NCBI RefSeq assembly: GCF_025567415.1
Contig: NZ_JAOQJV010000010.1
Coordinates: 1-64,000 of the forward strand
Direction: 5' to 3'
DNA: 64,000 nucleotides
Source: Claveliimonas ammoniilytica
Lineage (GTDB): Bacteria > Bacillota > Clostridia > Lachnospirales > Lachnospiraceae
Positions 52,401 to 61,952 of this stretch are shown in pieces. Every line of letters begins with the position of its first letter. Position 1 is the stretch's first letter. The notes under the pieces are model-generated. The model ran no database searches. It was not told the origin of the DNA and worked only from the letters and a program-made list of their open reading frames with translations. Position numbers and translations under genes: made by a program.

Positions 52401-53162
52401 ATGCATATTTCAATATTTCAGGCAATTCTGTTAGGCTTACTGTATTACCTGACAAACAACGGAACACCGTGGGTAACCGGTCTTGGTAGTGTATCTATCC
52501 GTCAGCCAATCGTGTGTGGTGCAATCACAGGTTTGATCCTTGGTGATGTAACACAGGGCGTTATCATCGGTGCAACAATCAACACACTGTACCTTGGATT
52601 TATCAACGCAGGTGGAACACTTCCGGCGGATGCCGGTATCGGTGGTATCGTAGGTACCGCACTTGCACTTTCATCAGGAGCTTCTGCTGAGGCAGCAATC
52701 GCTATCGCAGTACCTCTTGGTATCGCAGGTACAATGATTTGGACACTGCGTCAGACGGTAAATATTTACTTCGTACACCAGATGGATAAATACGCACTGA
52801 CAGGTGATACAAAGAAAATGGCGTTCTGGCAGAAATGGCCAACCCAGATTTTCGCATGCCTGGTAACTACAATTCCTGTAGCCGCAATGGTATACCTTGG
52901 ATCAGCAGCAGTACAGGGCGCAATCGATGCATTATCAGGAACACCACTTCACATCCTGAGCGTAATCGGTAGCCTCCTTCCGGCAATTGGTATCGGAATG
53001 CTTCTGAAGATGCTGAACACAAGAAAAGGAATCCTTCTTTTCTTCGTACTTGGATTCTTCCTTCAGACATATTCAGGACTTGGAATGCTGGTAATTGCAA
53101 TCTTCGCTGGTATCCTTGCATACGTATACGGCGAACTGAAATTTAAAGATCAGGAGGTGTAG
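52401..53162 (+). CDS. PTS Man-family EIIC component
   Basis: A 253-residue membrane protein with about seven to eight helices. The EIIC-Man/sorbose-type pattern includes GSVSIRQPIVCGAITGLILG near residue 30 and INTLYLGFINAGGTLPADAG near 65. It forms the sugar channel with EIID. AGGAGGAG precedes the ATG; EIID begins 3 nt after the stop. Confidence 0.94.
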   Translation: MHISIFQAILLGLLYYLTNNGTPWVTGLGSVSIRQPIVCGAITGLILGDVTQGVIIGATINTLYLGFINAGGTLPADAGIGGIVGTALALSSGASAEAAIAIAVPLGIAGTMIWTLRQTVNIYFVHQMDKYALTGDTKKMAFWQKWPTQIFACLVTTIPVAAMVYLGSAAVQGAIDALSGTPLHILSVIGSLLPAIGIGMLLKMLNTRKGILLFFVLGFFLQTYSGLGMLVIAIFAGILAYVYGELKFKDQEV

Positions 53163-53165
53163 AAA

Positions 53166-54011
53166 ATGGGAGAGCAGACAATGGAAACACAGAAGAAAGT
53201 ATCTTTGACAAAAAAAGATTTGAATAAAGCATATTGGACATTTGAAACATATGCACAGGCTTGCTGTAGTTATGAAAGACTGCAGGCACCTGGATTCTTC
53301 TCAGGTATGAGAAACATCATTGATAAATTGTATGCGGATGATCCGGAGCAGAAAGCAGAAGCTTGCCAGCGTCACATGGAATTCTACAACTCAGAGTTCG
53401 CTCTGGTAGGACCTGTAATCCTTGGCGCAGCAATCGCTATGGAAGAAGAAAAAGCTAACGGAGCTGACATCGACGGACAGGCAATCAGTGCTATCAAGAC
53501 AAGTTTGATGGGACCTCTGGCAGGTATCGGTGATACACTCCGTCAGGGAACATTGATCCCAATCATCGGATCTATCGCAATTGCACTTGGACAGGCAGGT
53601 AATCTGTTTGCACCAATCTTTTATATGCTTGCTACTCTGGCACTTAACTGGGGTATCAGCCACACACTGTTCATGAAAGTATACGACAAAGGTACTGCTT
53701 TCGTAGCAGAATTCTTCCAGGGTAACCGTATGGAGAAGATCATGACTATCATCACTACGATGGGTTCTGTAACAATCGGAGCGTTGGCGGCCAATACGGT
53801 TAAGTTAAGTACACCACTGGAACTGACACTTGGAGAAAAGGTTCTGAACATTCAGGCAGATATCCTTGATTCCGTAATCCTGAACCTGCTCCCATTCTGT
53901 GCAGTTATGCTGGTATTCTGGTTGATTGGTAAAAAGAAAGTAAGCATCAACAAAGTAATCATTGGTATTTTTGTAGTAGGTATTGTCGGTGGACTGATCG
54001 GCATTCTGTAG
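53166..54011 (+). CDS. PTS Man-family EIID component
   Basis: A 281-residue EIID. N-terminal LTKKDLNKAYWTFETYAQAC then YERLQAPGFFSGM matches the family; helical ALVGPVILGAAIAMEE and TSLMGPLAGIGDTLRQGTLI are typical; membrane helices fill about 175-281. AGGAGGT precedes the ATG. Pairs with EIIC. Confidence 0.94.
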   Translation: MGEQTMETQKKVSLTKKDLNKAYWTFETYAQACCSYERLQAPGFFSGMRNIIDKLYADDPEQKAEACQRHMEFYNSEFALVGPVILGAAIAMEEEKANGADIDGQAISAIKTSLMGPLAGIGDTLRQGTLIPIIGSIAIALGQAGNLFAPIFYMLATLALNWGISHTLFMKVYDKGTAFVAEFFQGNRMEKIMTIITTMGSVTIGALAANTVKLSTPLELTLGEKVLNIQADILDSVILNLLPFCAVMLVFWLIGKKKVSINKVIIGIFVVGIVGGLIGIL

Positions 54012-54024
54012 GAGGCATTTAGAC

Positions 54025-54960
54025 ATGAAGGTATTAATTACATCTAACAGCTTTGGAAAATTTGACTCCAAACCCAGAGAACTCATGGAGTCTCTGGGCT
54101 GGGAGGTAGTCGGCAACAGATATCATCACATTATGAATGAAGAGGAAATGATGGGTGAAGTACCTGGTGTAGACGCAATCATCCTTGGTTCAGACACAGT
54201 TAGCAAAAAAGTATTAGAGAAAGCAGATAAATTAAAGATCATTTCTCGTTATGGTGTAGGTATTGATAACATCGATCTGGAAGAAGCTAAAAAGAGAAAT
54301 ATTGAAGTTACCATTACAAGAAACTGCAACACAGAAGCAGTTGCAGATTATGCGATCGGACTGATGCTTTCTGTAATGCGTCATATCAGCACGGTAGATA
54401 AGAACCTGAAAGCGGGAACATGGCAGAAAGAGACTGGTATCAACTTGTGCCACAAGACCGTAGGCGTTGTCGGACTTGGTTCTATCGGACGCCAGGTAGT
54501 AAAGAGACTGAAAGGTTTTGACTGCAAGATTCTTGGATATGACAAATTCTTAGACGAAGCTTACTGTAAGGAAAACGATATCACGGTTATGGAGCCGGAA
54601 GAGATTTTCAAAAAAGCAGATATTATTACCCTTCATGTTCCGGGAAATCCGGATGGAACTCCATTAGTTGGAGAAAAGGAACTGGCTTCTATGAATAAGA
54701 ATACAGTTCTGATCAATACTGCCAGAGCTTCTCTGGTAGATGAAGAGGCGCTGATTGAGGCACTCGCAGAGCATCGAATATACGGATATGGTACGGACGT
54801 ATTTAAAGGGGAACCGCATATCAATGAGAAATTTGAAAACCTTGATAATGTGGTATTAAGTCCGCATACTGCTGCAGTAAGTGTAGAGGCAATCAATCTG
54901 ATGACCAATACAGCTGTAGATCACATTTTAGAGTATTTCGGTGTTAAGAAAGGAGAATAA
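54025..54960 (+). CDS. D-2-hydroxyacid dehydrogenase (phosphoglycerate dehydrogenase-like)
   Basis: A 311-residue dehydrogenase of the SerA/2-hydroxyacid family. NAD-binding GVVGLGSIGRQVVKRL (about 148); catalytic Arg in LINTARASLVD (about 232), Glu in TDVFKGEPH (about 262) and His in VVLSPHTAAVS (about 283). Active site intact. It lies between EIID and EIIB, so it works on the PTS sugar's breakdown, probably reducing or oxidising a 2-keto/2-hydroxy acid (phosphate). It lacks the regulatory ACT domain of full SerA. Confidence 0.92.
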   Translation: MKVLITSNSFGKFDSKPRELMESLGWEVVGNRYHHIMNEEEMMGEVPGVDAIILGSDTVSKKVLEKADKLKIISRYGVGIDNIDLEEAKKRNIEVTITRNCNTEAVADYAIGLMLSVMRHISTVDKNLKAGTWQKETGINLCHKTVGVVGLGSIGRQVVKRLKGFDCKILGYDKFLDEAYCKENDITVMEPEEIFKKADIITLHVPGNPDGTPLVGEKELASMNKNTVLINTARASLVDEEALIEALAEHRIYGYGTDVFKGEPHINEKFENLDNVVLSPHTAAVSVEAINLMTNTAVDHILEYFGVKKGE

Positions 54961-54962
54961 TC

Positions 54963-55436
54963 ATGAAAAATATTGTATGGACAAGAATTGACGACCGTCT
55001 GATTCACGGACAGGTAATGACACAGTGGATTCAGCACGCTGATGCAAATGAGGTAGTAATTATAGATGACGGTGTGGCAAAAGACGCATTTATCCAGATG
55101 ATCATGAAATCCAGTGTGCCTGCAAAGATTAACCTTGAGATTTTCAACGTGGCAGATGGAATCGATTATTTAAAGGGTGAAGATGATGGAAAGAAAATCC
55201 TGGTTTTGGTTAAGACACCAGGCGTTCTGGTAGCTCTTGCAGATGCAGGCGTGAAACTTGAATCTGTTAATGTGGGCGGTATTGGCGCTAAAGCAGGACG
55301 TAAGACATTATATAAGAATATTTCCACAAGCGAAGCTGAGAATCAGGATCTGAGAAATCTGATCGACAAAGGAATCAAAGTATTCTTCCGTGTTGTAGTA
55401 TCGGATTCAGAGGAATTGGTTGAAAAATATGTATAG
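54963..55436 (+). CDS. PTS Man-family EIIB component
   Basis: A 157-residue EIIB-Man: phosphorylated His15 in TRIDDRLIHGQVMTQW, VVIIDDGVAKD at about 32 and VNVGGIGAKAGRKTL at about 102. It transfers phosphate from EIIA to the incoming sugar. It is separated from the other EII genes by the hydroxyacid dehydrogenase, which ties that enzyme to the transporter. Starts 2 nt after the previous stop. Confidence 0.94.
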   Translation: MKNIVWTRIDDRLIHGQVMTQWIQHADANEVVIIDDGVAKDAFIQMIMKSSVPAKINLEIFNVADGIDYLKGEDDGKKILVLVKTPGVLVALADAGVKLESVNVGGIGAKAGRKTLYKNISTSEAENQDLRNLIDKGIKVFFRVVVSDSEELVEKYV

Positions 55437-55460
55437 GTTATAAGAAAGGCGCGTAATACA

Positions 55461-56108
55461 ATGAGTGACGTAGTAAAATTTATTGAAGACAACAAGGTAT
55501 TGGTAATCTGTCGTGGATATTATGGAGATGATCTCCGCAAGGTGATCACTGCTCTTCATAAAGGAGGAGTCCGTATGGCTGAAGTAACATTCGACCAGGC
55601 AGATCCGGACGCAATCGCGAAGACCTGTGGTGCAATCCGTATGATCAGAGAAGAGTTTCCGGACATGAAAGTCGGATCAGGAACTGTAACCTGTGTAGAG
55701 CACGTAATTGCTACCAAAGAAGCAGGCGGAGAATTTTGCCTGTCACCGAATGTAAATATTGATGTAATCAAAGCTACAAAGGCTGCCGGTCTGGTATCTA
55801 TTCCGGGAGCAATGACACCGTCTGAGATTCTGGATGCACATGATGCTGGCGCAGATATCGTGAAGATCTTCCCGGCAGGATGGCTTGGACTCGGATATCT
55901 GAAGGATGTCAAAGGTCCTGTTAACCATGTGAAATTCCTTGCAGCAGCAGGTGTGAATGAAGAGAATTTTGCAGATTTCCTGAAAGCAGGATATTCTGCA
56001 GCTGGTATCAGCGGACGACTCCTTGATAAGAAAGTAATCGCAGAAGGAAATTACGATGAACTGACCAGAAGAGCACAGACATTTGTGAAGATTGCATCAG
56101 AAAACTAA
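55461..56108 (+). CDS. KDPG/KHG-type 2-keto-3-deoxy aldolase
   Basis: A 215-residue class I aldolase of the Eda/DgaF group. The Schiff-base Lys is in DIVKIFPAGWLG (about 133), the catalytic Glu in RMAEVTFDQ (about 42), the phosphate loop in VGSGTVTC and SIPGAMTPSEI. The usual Arg-Thr after the Glu strand is changed to Asp-Gln, which suggests a substrate other than KDPG. By analogy with the D-glucosaminate operon (dga), it would split a 2-keto-3-deoxy sugar-acid phosphate. Last gene before a terminator. Confidence 0.9.
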   Translation: MSDVVKFIEDNKVLVICRGYYGDDLRKVITALHKGGVRMAEVTFDQADPDAIAKTCGAIRMIREEFPDMKVGSGTVTCVEHVIATKEAGGEFCLSPNVNIDVIKATKAAGLVSIPGAMTPSEILDAHDAGADIVKIFPAGWLGLGYLKDVKGPVNHVKFLAAAGVNEENFADFLKAGYSAAGISGRLLDKKVIAEGNYDELTRRAQTFVKIASEN

Positions 56109-56112
56109 TGAT

Positions 56113-56140
56113 AAAAAAGTCAGCATCTGCTGACTTTTTT
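56113..56140 (+). terminator. Terminator after the PTS-aldolase operon
   Basis: Perfect 12-bp stem AAAAAAGTCAGC / GCTGACTTTTTT with a 4-nt loop, starting 4 nt after the aldolase stop. Confidence 0.93.
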
Positions 56141-56183
56141 GTTTACTAAAATTGCAGGAAATATAAACATTTGGAGGAAATTC

Positions 56184-57368
56184 ATGAAAAAGAAAGCGAT
56201 TATATTTGGAGCGGGTAAGATTGCGAGAGGATTTATCGGACAATTACTTTATCTTAGTGATTTTGAAATTACCTTTGTAGATGTATTTGAACCAATTGTA
56301 AATGTGTTGAATGAAAAGAAACAGTATCATGTACATGTACTCGGAGATGAATCATTAGACAGTGATGTTACAGGTATTCAGGCATTTACATACGATTCTA
56401 AAAAAGAGATTTACGATGAGTTCTACAAAGCAGATCTGGCATTTGTATCTGTAGGTGGCAATCACCTTCCGGCAGCAGCTCAGAGTGTTGCAGATATTAT
56501 CAACACATATGGAGCGCAGAAAGTAGTGAAGAACATTATCGTATGTGAGAACTGGAAAGATGCAGCAGAGACATTTAAGAAGCCGCTGATGGAAGCATTA
56601 AACGAAGAAAACTGTAAGATATTTGAAGAATATGTGGGAATCTCAGAAGCTGTACTGATGCGTACTGCTACACAGCCGGATGAAGAACTGGCTAAGAAGT
56701 ATCCACAGGATGTATGGGTACAGAATTTCTGGTATCTGCCAATTGATAAGTCGAGGTTAAAAGGCGAGATCCCGGAGATCAAGAGTGTAGAATTGATGGA
56801 TCATTTTGGTAATTTCCTGACACAGAAAATGTATACCAATAACACGAGCAATGCTGTTATTGCATACACAGGATATTTACTTGGATATGATATTCTTGCA
56901 GATGCAGCTAACAGCCCGGAAATCCAGAAGCTTCTGGACAGTGCATACAAAGAGATCAATCAGACACTGGAAGCAGAGCTTGGTGTAGATCCGGCGCAAC
57001 AGGAAGCATTTGCTAAGAAAGCAAGAGCAAAATACTGTGACAAAGTCATCGTGGACAAGGTTATCCGTCATGCAAAAGATCCGATCCGTAAGCTTGGGCC
57101 GCAGGATCGTCTGGTAGCACCTTGTCGTATGGCATTGAAGCATGGCATTTATCCGAAGACATTAATCGATACCATTGCAAAGGCACTGTATTTTGATGAA
57201 CCGACAGATGAATCAGCTATGAAACTGAAAGAGATGCGTCAGACACACGGCATTGAATATGTACTTCAGAATGTATGCGAGATGGATAAAGACGAGCCAT
57301 TATATGCAGAAGTATTAAAATCTGTAGAAGAATTAAAAGAGCAGGGGATGGTGAAAGGACATGAGTAA
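56184..57368 (+). CDS. MtlD-like polyol/sugar-phosphate dehydrogenase 1
   Basis: A 394-residue member of the mannitol dehydrogenase family (Rossmann AIIFGAGKIARGFIG at the N-terminus, C-terminal helical domain). The catalytic motif of MtlD, K-x4-N-x2-H, reads K215-MYTN-N220-TS-N223: Lys and Asn are kept and His is replaced by Asn. GGAGG precedes ATG 56184. It follows the PTS operon by 75 nt across a terminator and overlaps a paralogue by 8 nt, so the two form a pair probably acting on the PTS product. Confidence 0.85.
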   Translation: MKKKAIIFGAGKIARGFIGQLLYLSDFEITFVDVFEPIVNVLNEKKQYHVHVLGDESLDSDVTGIQAFTYDSKKEIYDEFYKADLAFVSVGGNHLPAAAQSVADIINTYGAQKVVKNIIVCENWKDAAETFKKPLMEALNEENCKIFEEYVGISEAVLMRTATQPDEELAKKYPQDVWVQNFWYLPIDKSRLKGEIPEIKSVELMDHFGNFLTQKMYTNNTSNAVIAYTGYLLGYDILADAANSPEIQKLLDSAYKEINQTLEAELGVDPAQQEAFAKKARAKYCDKVIVDKVIRHAKDPIRKLGPQDRLVAPCRMALKHGIYPKTLIDTIAKALYFDEPTDESAMKLKEMRQTHGIEYVLQNVCEMDKDEPLYAEVLKSVEELKEQGMVKGHE

Positions 57369-58434
57369 TGTAGTAATTATCGGAGCAGGACAGACCGGAA
57401 GAGGTTATCTGAATCGTTTCTTTCAGTCAGAATCCATCACATTTCTGGATAAGGATGAAGAGTTGATTCATTCACTGCAGACAGAGCCATGTTATCATGT
57501 ATCTTTCGGACCTGGTGAGAGAAAACCGCTGGCACTGGAGAATTACAATGCATATCTGATTGATTCAGAGGACGGCATCCAGGCTATGGCAGACGCAGAC
57601 CTGATCATGGTAAGTGTTGGTAAGAAGAATCTGAAAGATGTAGCAGTCAGCTTGAAAAAAGGTCTGGAAGCGCGTACAAAGGATGATATCGATATCCTTA
57701 CTGCCGAGAATGGTGTTAATGTAAAACAGGATCTGATGGAGCTCTGTGAAGATCAGAGAGTACATCTGGCAGAAGCCATTGTATTCTGTACAACCATCGG
57801 AGAAAAATGGTCTCTGGATATCCTGAGCCAGAACCTGGATTATCTGCCATACGATGTAGTAGCACTGGGACATACCCTTCCGTATGAAAATATGGTAGCT
57901 GAAGAAAAGTTAGACGTACTGATGCAGAGGAAGATCTACACATACAACTGTATTTCAGCTGTAGTATCTTACCTTGGATATTATAAGAAATATGAAGTCT
58001 ACAGTGATGCTGCCAATGATGCTGAGATTGTATCCTGTATCGAAGGAATCTTAAAGACATTAAATCATTGTATCTGTGAAGAATATCATATTTCAGCCAA
58101 AGAGCAGAAGGAATTCTCAGATATGGCAGTTGATAAATTCCAGAACAGAAATATTGTAGACAGTATTGAGCGTAATGCAAGAGATGTAGACCGTAAGCTT
58201 GGTGCTACCGAGCGAATCATGGCACCACTTGCTATCGTGCGTAAGCATGACCAGAGCTCACCGGAACTGCTCCTGACAGCAGCCAGTGCATTATATTATG
58301 GAAAAATGACCAAGACTCTTCTGAAAACAGAAGCAGAGTATATTGCAGATCTGCCGGAAGAGTGGCAGAAAGAGATCGTAGAAGATCTGGAAGCACTGGG
58401 ACAGAAAAAAGACATAGCAGATATACTGAAATAG
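57361..58434 (+). CDS. MtlD-like polyol/sugar-phosphate dehydrogenase 2
   Basis: A 357-residue divergent paralogue of the upstream protein: Rossmann VVIIGAGQTGRGYLNRFF, then the motif K191-IYTY-N196-CI-S199, where Ser stands in for the catalytic His. Both paralogues share AATERI/QDRL-type helical motifs (RKLGATERIMAPL here, RKLGPQDRLVAPC there). Overlapping genes of this kind suggest a hetero-oligomer or two sequential oxidations. Ends at a terminator. Confidence 0.83.
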   Translation: MSNVVIIGAGQTGRGYLNRFFQSESITFLDKDEELIHSLQTEPCYHVSFGPGERKPLALENYNAYLIDSEDGIQAMADADLIMVSVGKKNLKDVAVSLKKGLEARTKDDIDILTAENGVNVKQDLMELCEDQRVHLAEAIVFCTTIGEKWSLDILSQNLDYLPYDVVALGHTLPYENMVAEEKLDVLMQRKIYTYNCISAVVSYLGYYKKYEVYSDAANDAEIVSCIEGILKTLNHCICEEYHISAKEQKEFSDMAVDKFQNRNIVDSIERNARDVDRKLGATERIMAPLAIVRKHDQSSPELLLTAASALYYGKMTKTLLKTEAEYIADLPEEWQKEIVEDLEALGQKKDIADILK

Positions 58435-58452
58435 ATTATCTCTCCTAGATGT

Positions 58453-58486
58453 AAAAAGAGTCGTGGCGGAAGTCGCGGCTCTTTTT
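58453..58486 (+). terminator. Terminator after the MtlD-like pair
   Basis: AAAAAGAG / CTCTTTTT outer stem with inner CG pairs and a purine-rich loop; 18 nt after the stop. It may also serve the converging gene at 58505. Confidence 0.85.
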
Positions 58487-58504
58487 GCAATGGAATCTTC
58501 TCTG

Positions 58505-58990
58505 TTATAAAGCTATATTATATTCTATTCCATGTTCTGTGAAAAATTTCTCCACCCATTTATCAAATGTATGATCAAGTGATTTGTCCAAGGTAAATAC
58601 TTTCAATGAAGTTCCGGTCACGCAAGTGAGTGTGGAACCGTCAAATCGGAAGTTCAGGTATAAGCCCTGCACAGATTCCGGTTGAAAGTCCAACGCATTC
58701 TCTGCAATGAGTGTGCGGACGGCATCTGCGGACAGCGAGAATACAAAGTGAAAGTCCAACGGAGTCCGCTTGCCTTTTATAATAGAAAAGACAAATTCAC
58801 GAAGTGATTTCCAGGAGCTGTAGGATTCTGCTGGGGCATCGTCTTCGTAGAAATCGCTGTGAATATAGCCGTCGATAGTGAACTTATTAAAGGTAGTGAC
58901 CGAGCCTTCGATAAACAGGAAAGAGTCGAATGTCTCCCGAAGCAGAAGCTCTGCCATGCATTTTTTTGTATTTAAAGTTAAGCTGATCAT
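58505..58990 (-). CDS. DUF5721-like conserved hypothetical protein
   Basis: A 161-residue soluble protein, no signal or membrane segment. The N-terminal KKCMAELLLRETFDSFLFIE and the FHFVFSLSADAVRTLI region resemble a short Lachnospiraceae family (I believe DUF5721) of unknown function. It stands alone, converging with the MtlD-like pair and divergent from the rRNA pseudouridine synthase. Confidence 0.65.
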   Translation of the reverse strand: MISLTLNTKKCMAELLLRETFDSFLFIEGSVTTFNKFTIDGYIHSDFYEDDAPAESYSSWKSLREFVFSIIKGKRTPLDFHFVFSLSADAVRTLIAENALDFQPESVQGLYLNFRFDGSTLTCVTGTSLKVFTLDKSLDHTFDKWVEKFFTEHGIEYNIAL

Positions 58991-59183
58991 AGAAGTTCTC
59001 CATTCCGAATGAAATGATTAAGTGCTAGATAATACTATAGCATATGTAACCTCGTGTGAAAAGAGAGAAATGAGTTAAAAACATTGAACCAAATGTAGAA
59101 ATGCTTTAAAATGAGATATTGAACAATGTGAATTTTATATGGAAAATTATTTCTAATATAGTATAGAAGCAAAGGTATAGAAT

Positions 59184-59972
59184 ATGAAGAATCGAATTGA
59201 GGAAGAATACAATCGCAGGGAAGTGAAGCCCATCCGTCTGAATAAGTATATCAGCGATGCAGGCATTTGTTCCCGGCGTGAAGCAGACCGGTTGATCGAA
59301 GCCGGTAAAGTGAAGATAGATGGAGTGACGGCATCCTGCGGCATGAAGGTGTTGCCGAATCAGACAGTGACAGTTGGCAAGAAGGAGATCCGCGGAAAGA
59401 ATGCCATGGTAGTGCTTGCAGTGAATAAACCGGCGGGTGTGGTCTGTACGGAAGACATGCGCACGAAGAATAATATCATTCGTTTTCTGGATTATCCGGT
59501 ACGGGTGACTTATGTAGGACGCTTAGACAAAGATTCGGAGGGACTGCTTCTGATGACCAATAACGGTGACATCATTAATAAAATGATGCGCGCCGGCAAC
59601 CGTCATGAGAAGGAATACAAGGTGACTGTGAACAAGCCGGTGACGGATGAATTTGTGGAACAGATGGCAGCAGGTGTGCATATTCAGGATAAGGAAAAAG
59701 GTCTGGATGCAGTGACCAGACCGTGTACGGTAGAGAAGATTGGAAAATATAAGTTCCGCATCGTACTGACACAGGGACTGAACCGTCAGATCCGCCGGAT
59801 GAGCGAGGCGCTGGGGTATAAGGTGACAGAGCTTGTGCGTGTGCGTATTATGAATATCGAACTGGGGAATCTGAAGCGAGGCGAATATCGGAGCCTTACG
59901 GATGAGGAACTGAATGAATTATATGAAGAATTGAAAGGCTCGGAGAATGCGCCGGGCGGAAGAGGAAGATAG
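59184..59972 (+). CDS. rRNA pseudouridine synthase, RluF/RluB-type
   Basis: A 262-residue RsuA-family enzyme. S4 RNA-binding domain (about 10-65: IRLNKYISDAGICSRREADR), then the catalytic domain with the active-site Asp in YVGRLDKDSEGLLLMTN (about 115) and the family motif LTQGLNRQIRRMSEALGYKV (about 195). It converts a uridine in large-subunit rRNA to pseudouridine. Followed by ligA with 6 nt between, so probably cotranscribed with it. Confidence 0.92.
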   Translation: MKNRIEEEYNRREVKPIRLNKYISDAGICSRREADRLIEAGKVKIDGVTASCGMKVLPNQTVTVGKKEIRGKNAMVVLAVNKPAGVVCTEDMRTKNNIIRFLDYPVRVTYVGRLDKDSEGLLLMTNNGDIINKMMRAGNRHEKEYKVTVNKPVTDEFVEQMAAGVHIQDKEKGLDAVTRPCTVEKIGKYKFRIVLTQGLNRQIRRMSEALGYKVTELVRVRIMNIELGNLKRGEYRSLTDEELNELYEELKGSENAPGGRGR

Positions 59973-59978
59973 AAGATT

Positions 59979-61937
59979 ATGAATAATAATACAGATACCA
60001 GGAGAATGCAGGAGCTGGTGGAGCTTCTGAACCGGGCGGCGAAAGCCTATTATCAGGATGCGGACGAGATTATGTCCAATTACGAATATGATGCACTGTA
60101 TGACGAGCTGCAGGCACTGGAAGCTCAGACCGGAGTTACGTTGTCTTCCAGTCCGACGGTGAATGTAGGATATGAAGTATTAAGCGAGCTTCCAAAAGAA
60201 CGGCATCCGAGTCCGATGCTGTCATTGGATAAGACAAAAGATGTTGCCGGACTGCAGGCATTTGCCGGAGACCAGAAAGTGGTCATGTCCTGGAAGATGG
60301 ATGGGCTGACCATTGTATTAACCTATCGTGACGGCGGTCTTGTGAAGGCGGTTACCAGAGGAAATGGTGAAGTTGGCGAGGTTATTACAGCTAACGCCAG
60401 AACATTCAAGAATCTGCCGCTGCAGATTCCGTATAAGGGTGAGCTGGTTCTTCGTGGTGAGGCAGTGATCGGATATAAAGATTTTGAAAAGATTAATGAA
60501 GAGATTGCAGAAGTAGATGCCAAATATAAGAATCCGAGAAATCTGTGCAGCGGATCAGTCCGCCAGTTAAACAGCGAGATCACAGCAAAGCGTAATGTGA
60601 AGTTCTACGGATTTGCGCTGGTACAGGCAGAGGGTGTAGACTTCCATAATTCCAGAGCAGCGCAGTTAGACTGGCTTGCGAGTCAGGGTTTTGAAGTAGT
60701 AGAACATATTGTTGTGAGTCGGGAAGAGATACCGAATGAAGTTATTAAATTTTCGGAAAAAATCGTGTCGAATGATTTTCCGTCTGACGGACTTGTGTTA
60801 ATATATGATGATGTAGCATACGGTCAGTCTCTGGGCAGAACATCGAAGTTTCCGAGAGATTCATTTGCCTTTAAATGGGCAGATGAGACGAGCAAGACGA
60901 TATTGCGTGAGATTGAATGGAGCCCATCGAGAACAGGACTGATCAATCCGGTAGCAATCTTTGATCCGGTGGAACTGGAAGGTACGACTGTGAGCCGTGC
61001 CAGTGTTCATAATATCAGCATTATGGAAGAATTAGAGCTTGGTATCGGAGACCAGATCGAGGTCTATAAGGCGAATATGATCATTCCGCAGATTGCAGAG
61101 AATCTGACCAGAAGCGGTGTAAAAGACATTCCGAAGGTCTGTCCGGTGTGCGGAGGTGCCACGGAGATCCGAAGTATCAGTAACGCCAAAGCATTGTATT
61201 GCACCAATCCGGAATGTCAGGCGAAGCAGCTGAAGTCTTACGCATTGTTCGTAAGCCGGGATGCGCTGAACATTGATGGATTGTCGGAAGCTACATTGGA
61301 AAAGTTTATAGCCAGAGGTTTTATTCATGATTTCGCAGACCTGTTTCATCTGGAGCAGCATCGGGAGGAGATCTGTGAGATGGATGGATTTGGTGAGAAG
61401 TCGTATAATAACCTGATCGCCAGTGTGGAGAAGGCAAGAGAGACGACACTGCCGAGACTGATCTACGGACTTGGAATTGCCAATATAGGTCTTGCCAATG
61501 CGAAGCTGATCTGCAAGAAAATCGGACACAACCCGGAGAGGGTTATAGATCTGACCGCAGAAGATCTGGCTGCGATTGATGGAATCGGTGATGTGATCGC
61601 AGGTAATTATGTGGCGTATTTTGCAGATGCGGAGCACCGGGAATTATTTGAAAAGCTTCTAAAGGAAGTGAAGTTACCGGAAGAACAGGAAGATGTGGGC
61701 GAGCAGACATTTGCCGGAATGAACTTTGTGATTACCGGAAGTGTGGAGCATTTTGCTAACCGTAATGAGGTAAAGGCACTGATTGAATCCAAAGGTGGCA
61801 AGGTGACTGGTTCAGTAACATCCAAGACCAATTACCTGATCAATAATAACGTGGAATCTACATCCTCCAAGAATAAAAAGGCGAAAGATTTGGGTATTCC
61901 GATCATTACGGAAGAAGACTTTTTAAGGATGTTATAA
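59979..61937 (+). CDS. ligA: NAD-dependent DNA ligase LigA
   Basis: A 652-residue ligase with all domains: Ia (YYQDADEIMSNYEYDALYDE), adenylation domain with the nucleotidyl-Lys in VMSWKMDGLTIVL (about 110), OB fold, four-Cys zinc finger (CPVCGG...YCTNPECQ, about 387-410), HhH repeats (about 430-560) and C-terminal BRCT (about 575-652). The active-site motif KMDG is a close variant of the usual KxDG. It seals nicks in replication and repair. Confidence 0.96.
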   Translation: MNNNTDTRRMQELVELLNRAAKAYYQDADEIMSNYEYDALYDELQALEAQTGVTLSSSPTVNVGYEVLSELPKERHPSPMLSLDKTKDVAGLQAFAGDQKVVMSWKMDGLTIVLTYRDGGLVKAVTRGNGEVGEVITANARTFKNLPLQIPYKGELVLRGEAVIGYKDFEKINEEIAEVDAKYKNPRNLCSGSVRQLNSEITAKRNVKFYGFALVQAEGVDFHNSRAAQLDWLASQGFEVVEHIVVSREEIPNEVIKFSEKIVSNDFPSDGLVLIYDDVAYGQSLGRTSKFPRDSFAFKWADETSKTILREIEWSPSRTGLINPVAIFDPVELEGTTVSRASVHNISIMEELELGIGDQIEVYKANMIIPQIAENLTRSGVKDIPKVCPVCGGATEIRSISNAKALYCTNPECQAKQLKSYALFVSRDALNIDGLSEATLEKFIARGFIHDFADLFHLEQHREEICEMDGFGEKSYNNLIASVEKARETTLPRLIYGLGIANIGLANAKLICKKIGHNPERVIDLTAEDLAAIDGIGDVIAGNYVAYFADAEHRELFEKLLKEVKLPEEQEDVGEQTFAGMNFVITGSVEHFANRNEVKALIESKGGKVTGSVTSKTNYLINNNVESTSSKNKKAKDLGIPIITEEDFLRML

Positions 61938-61952
61938 ATTAGGAGAAAACGA

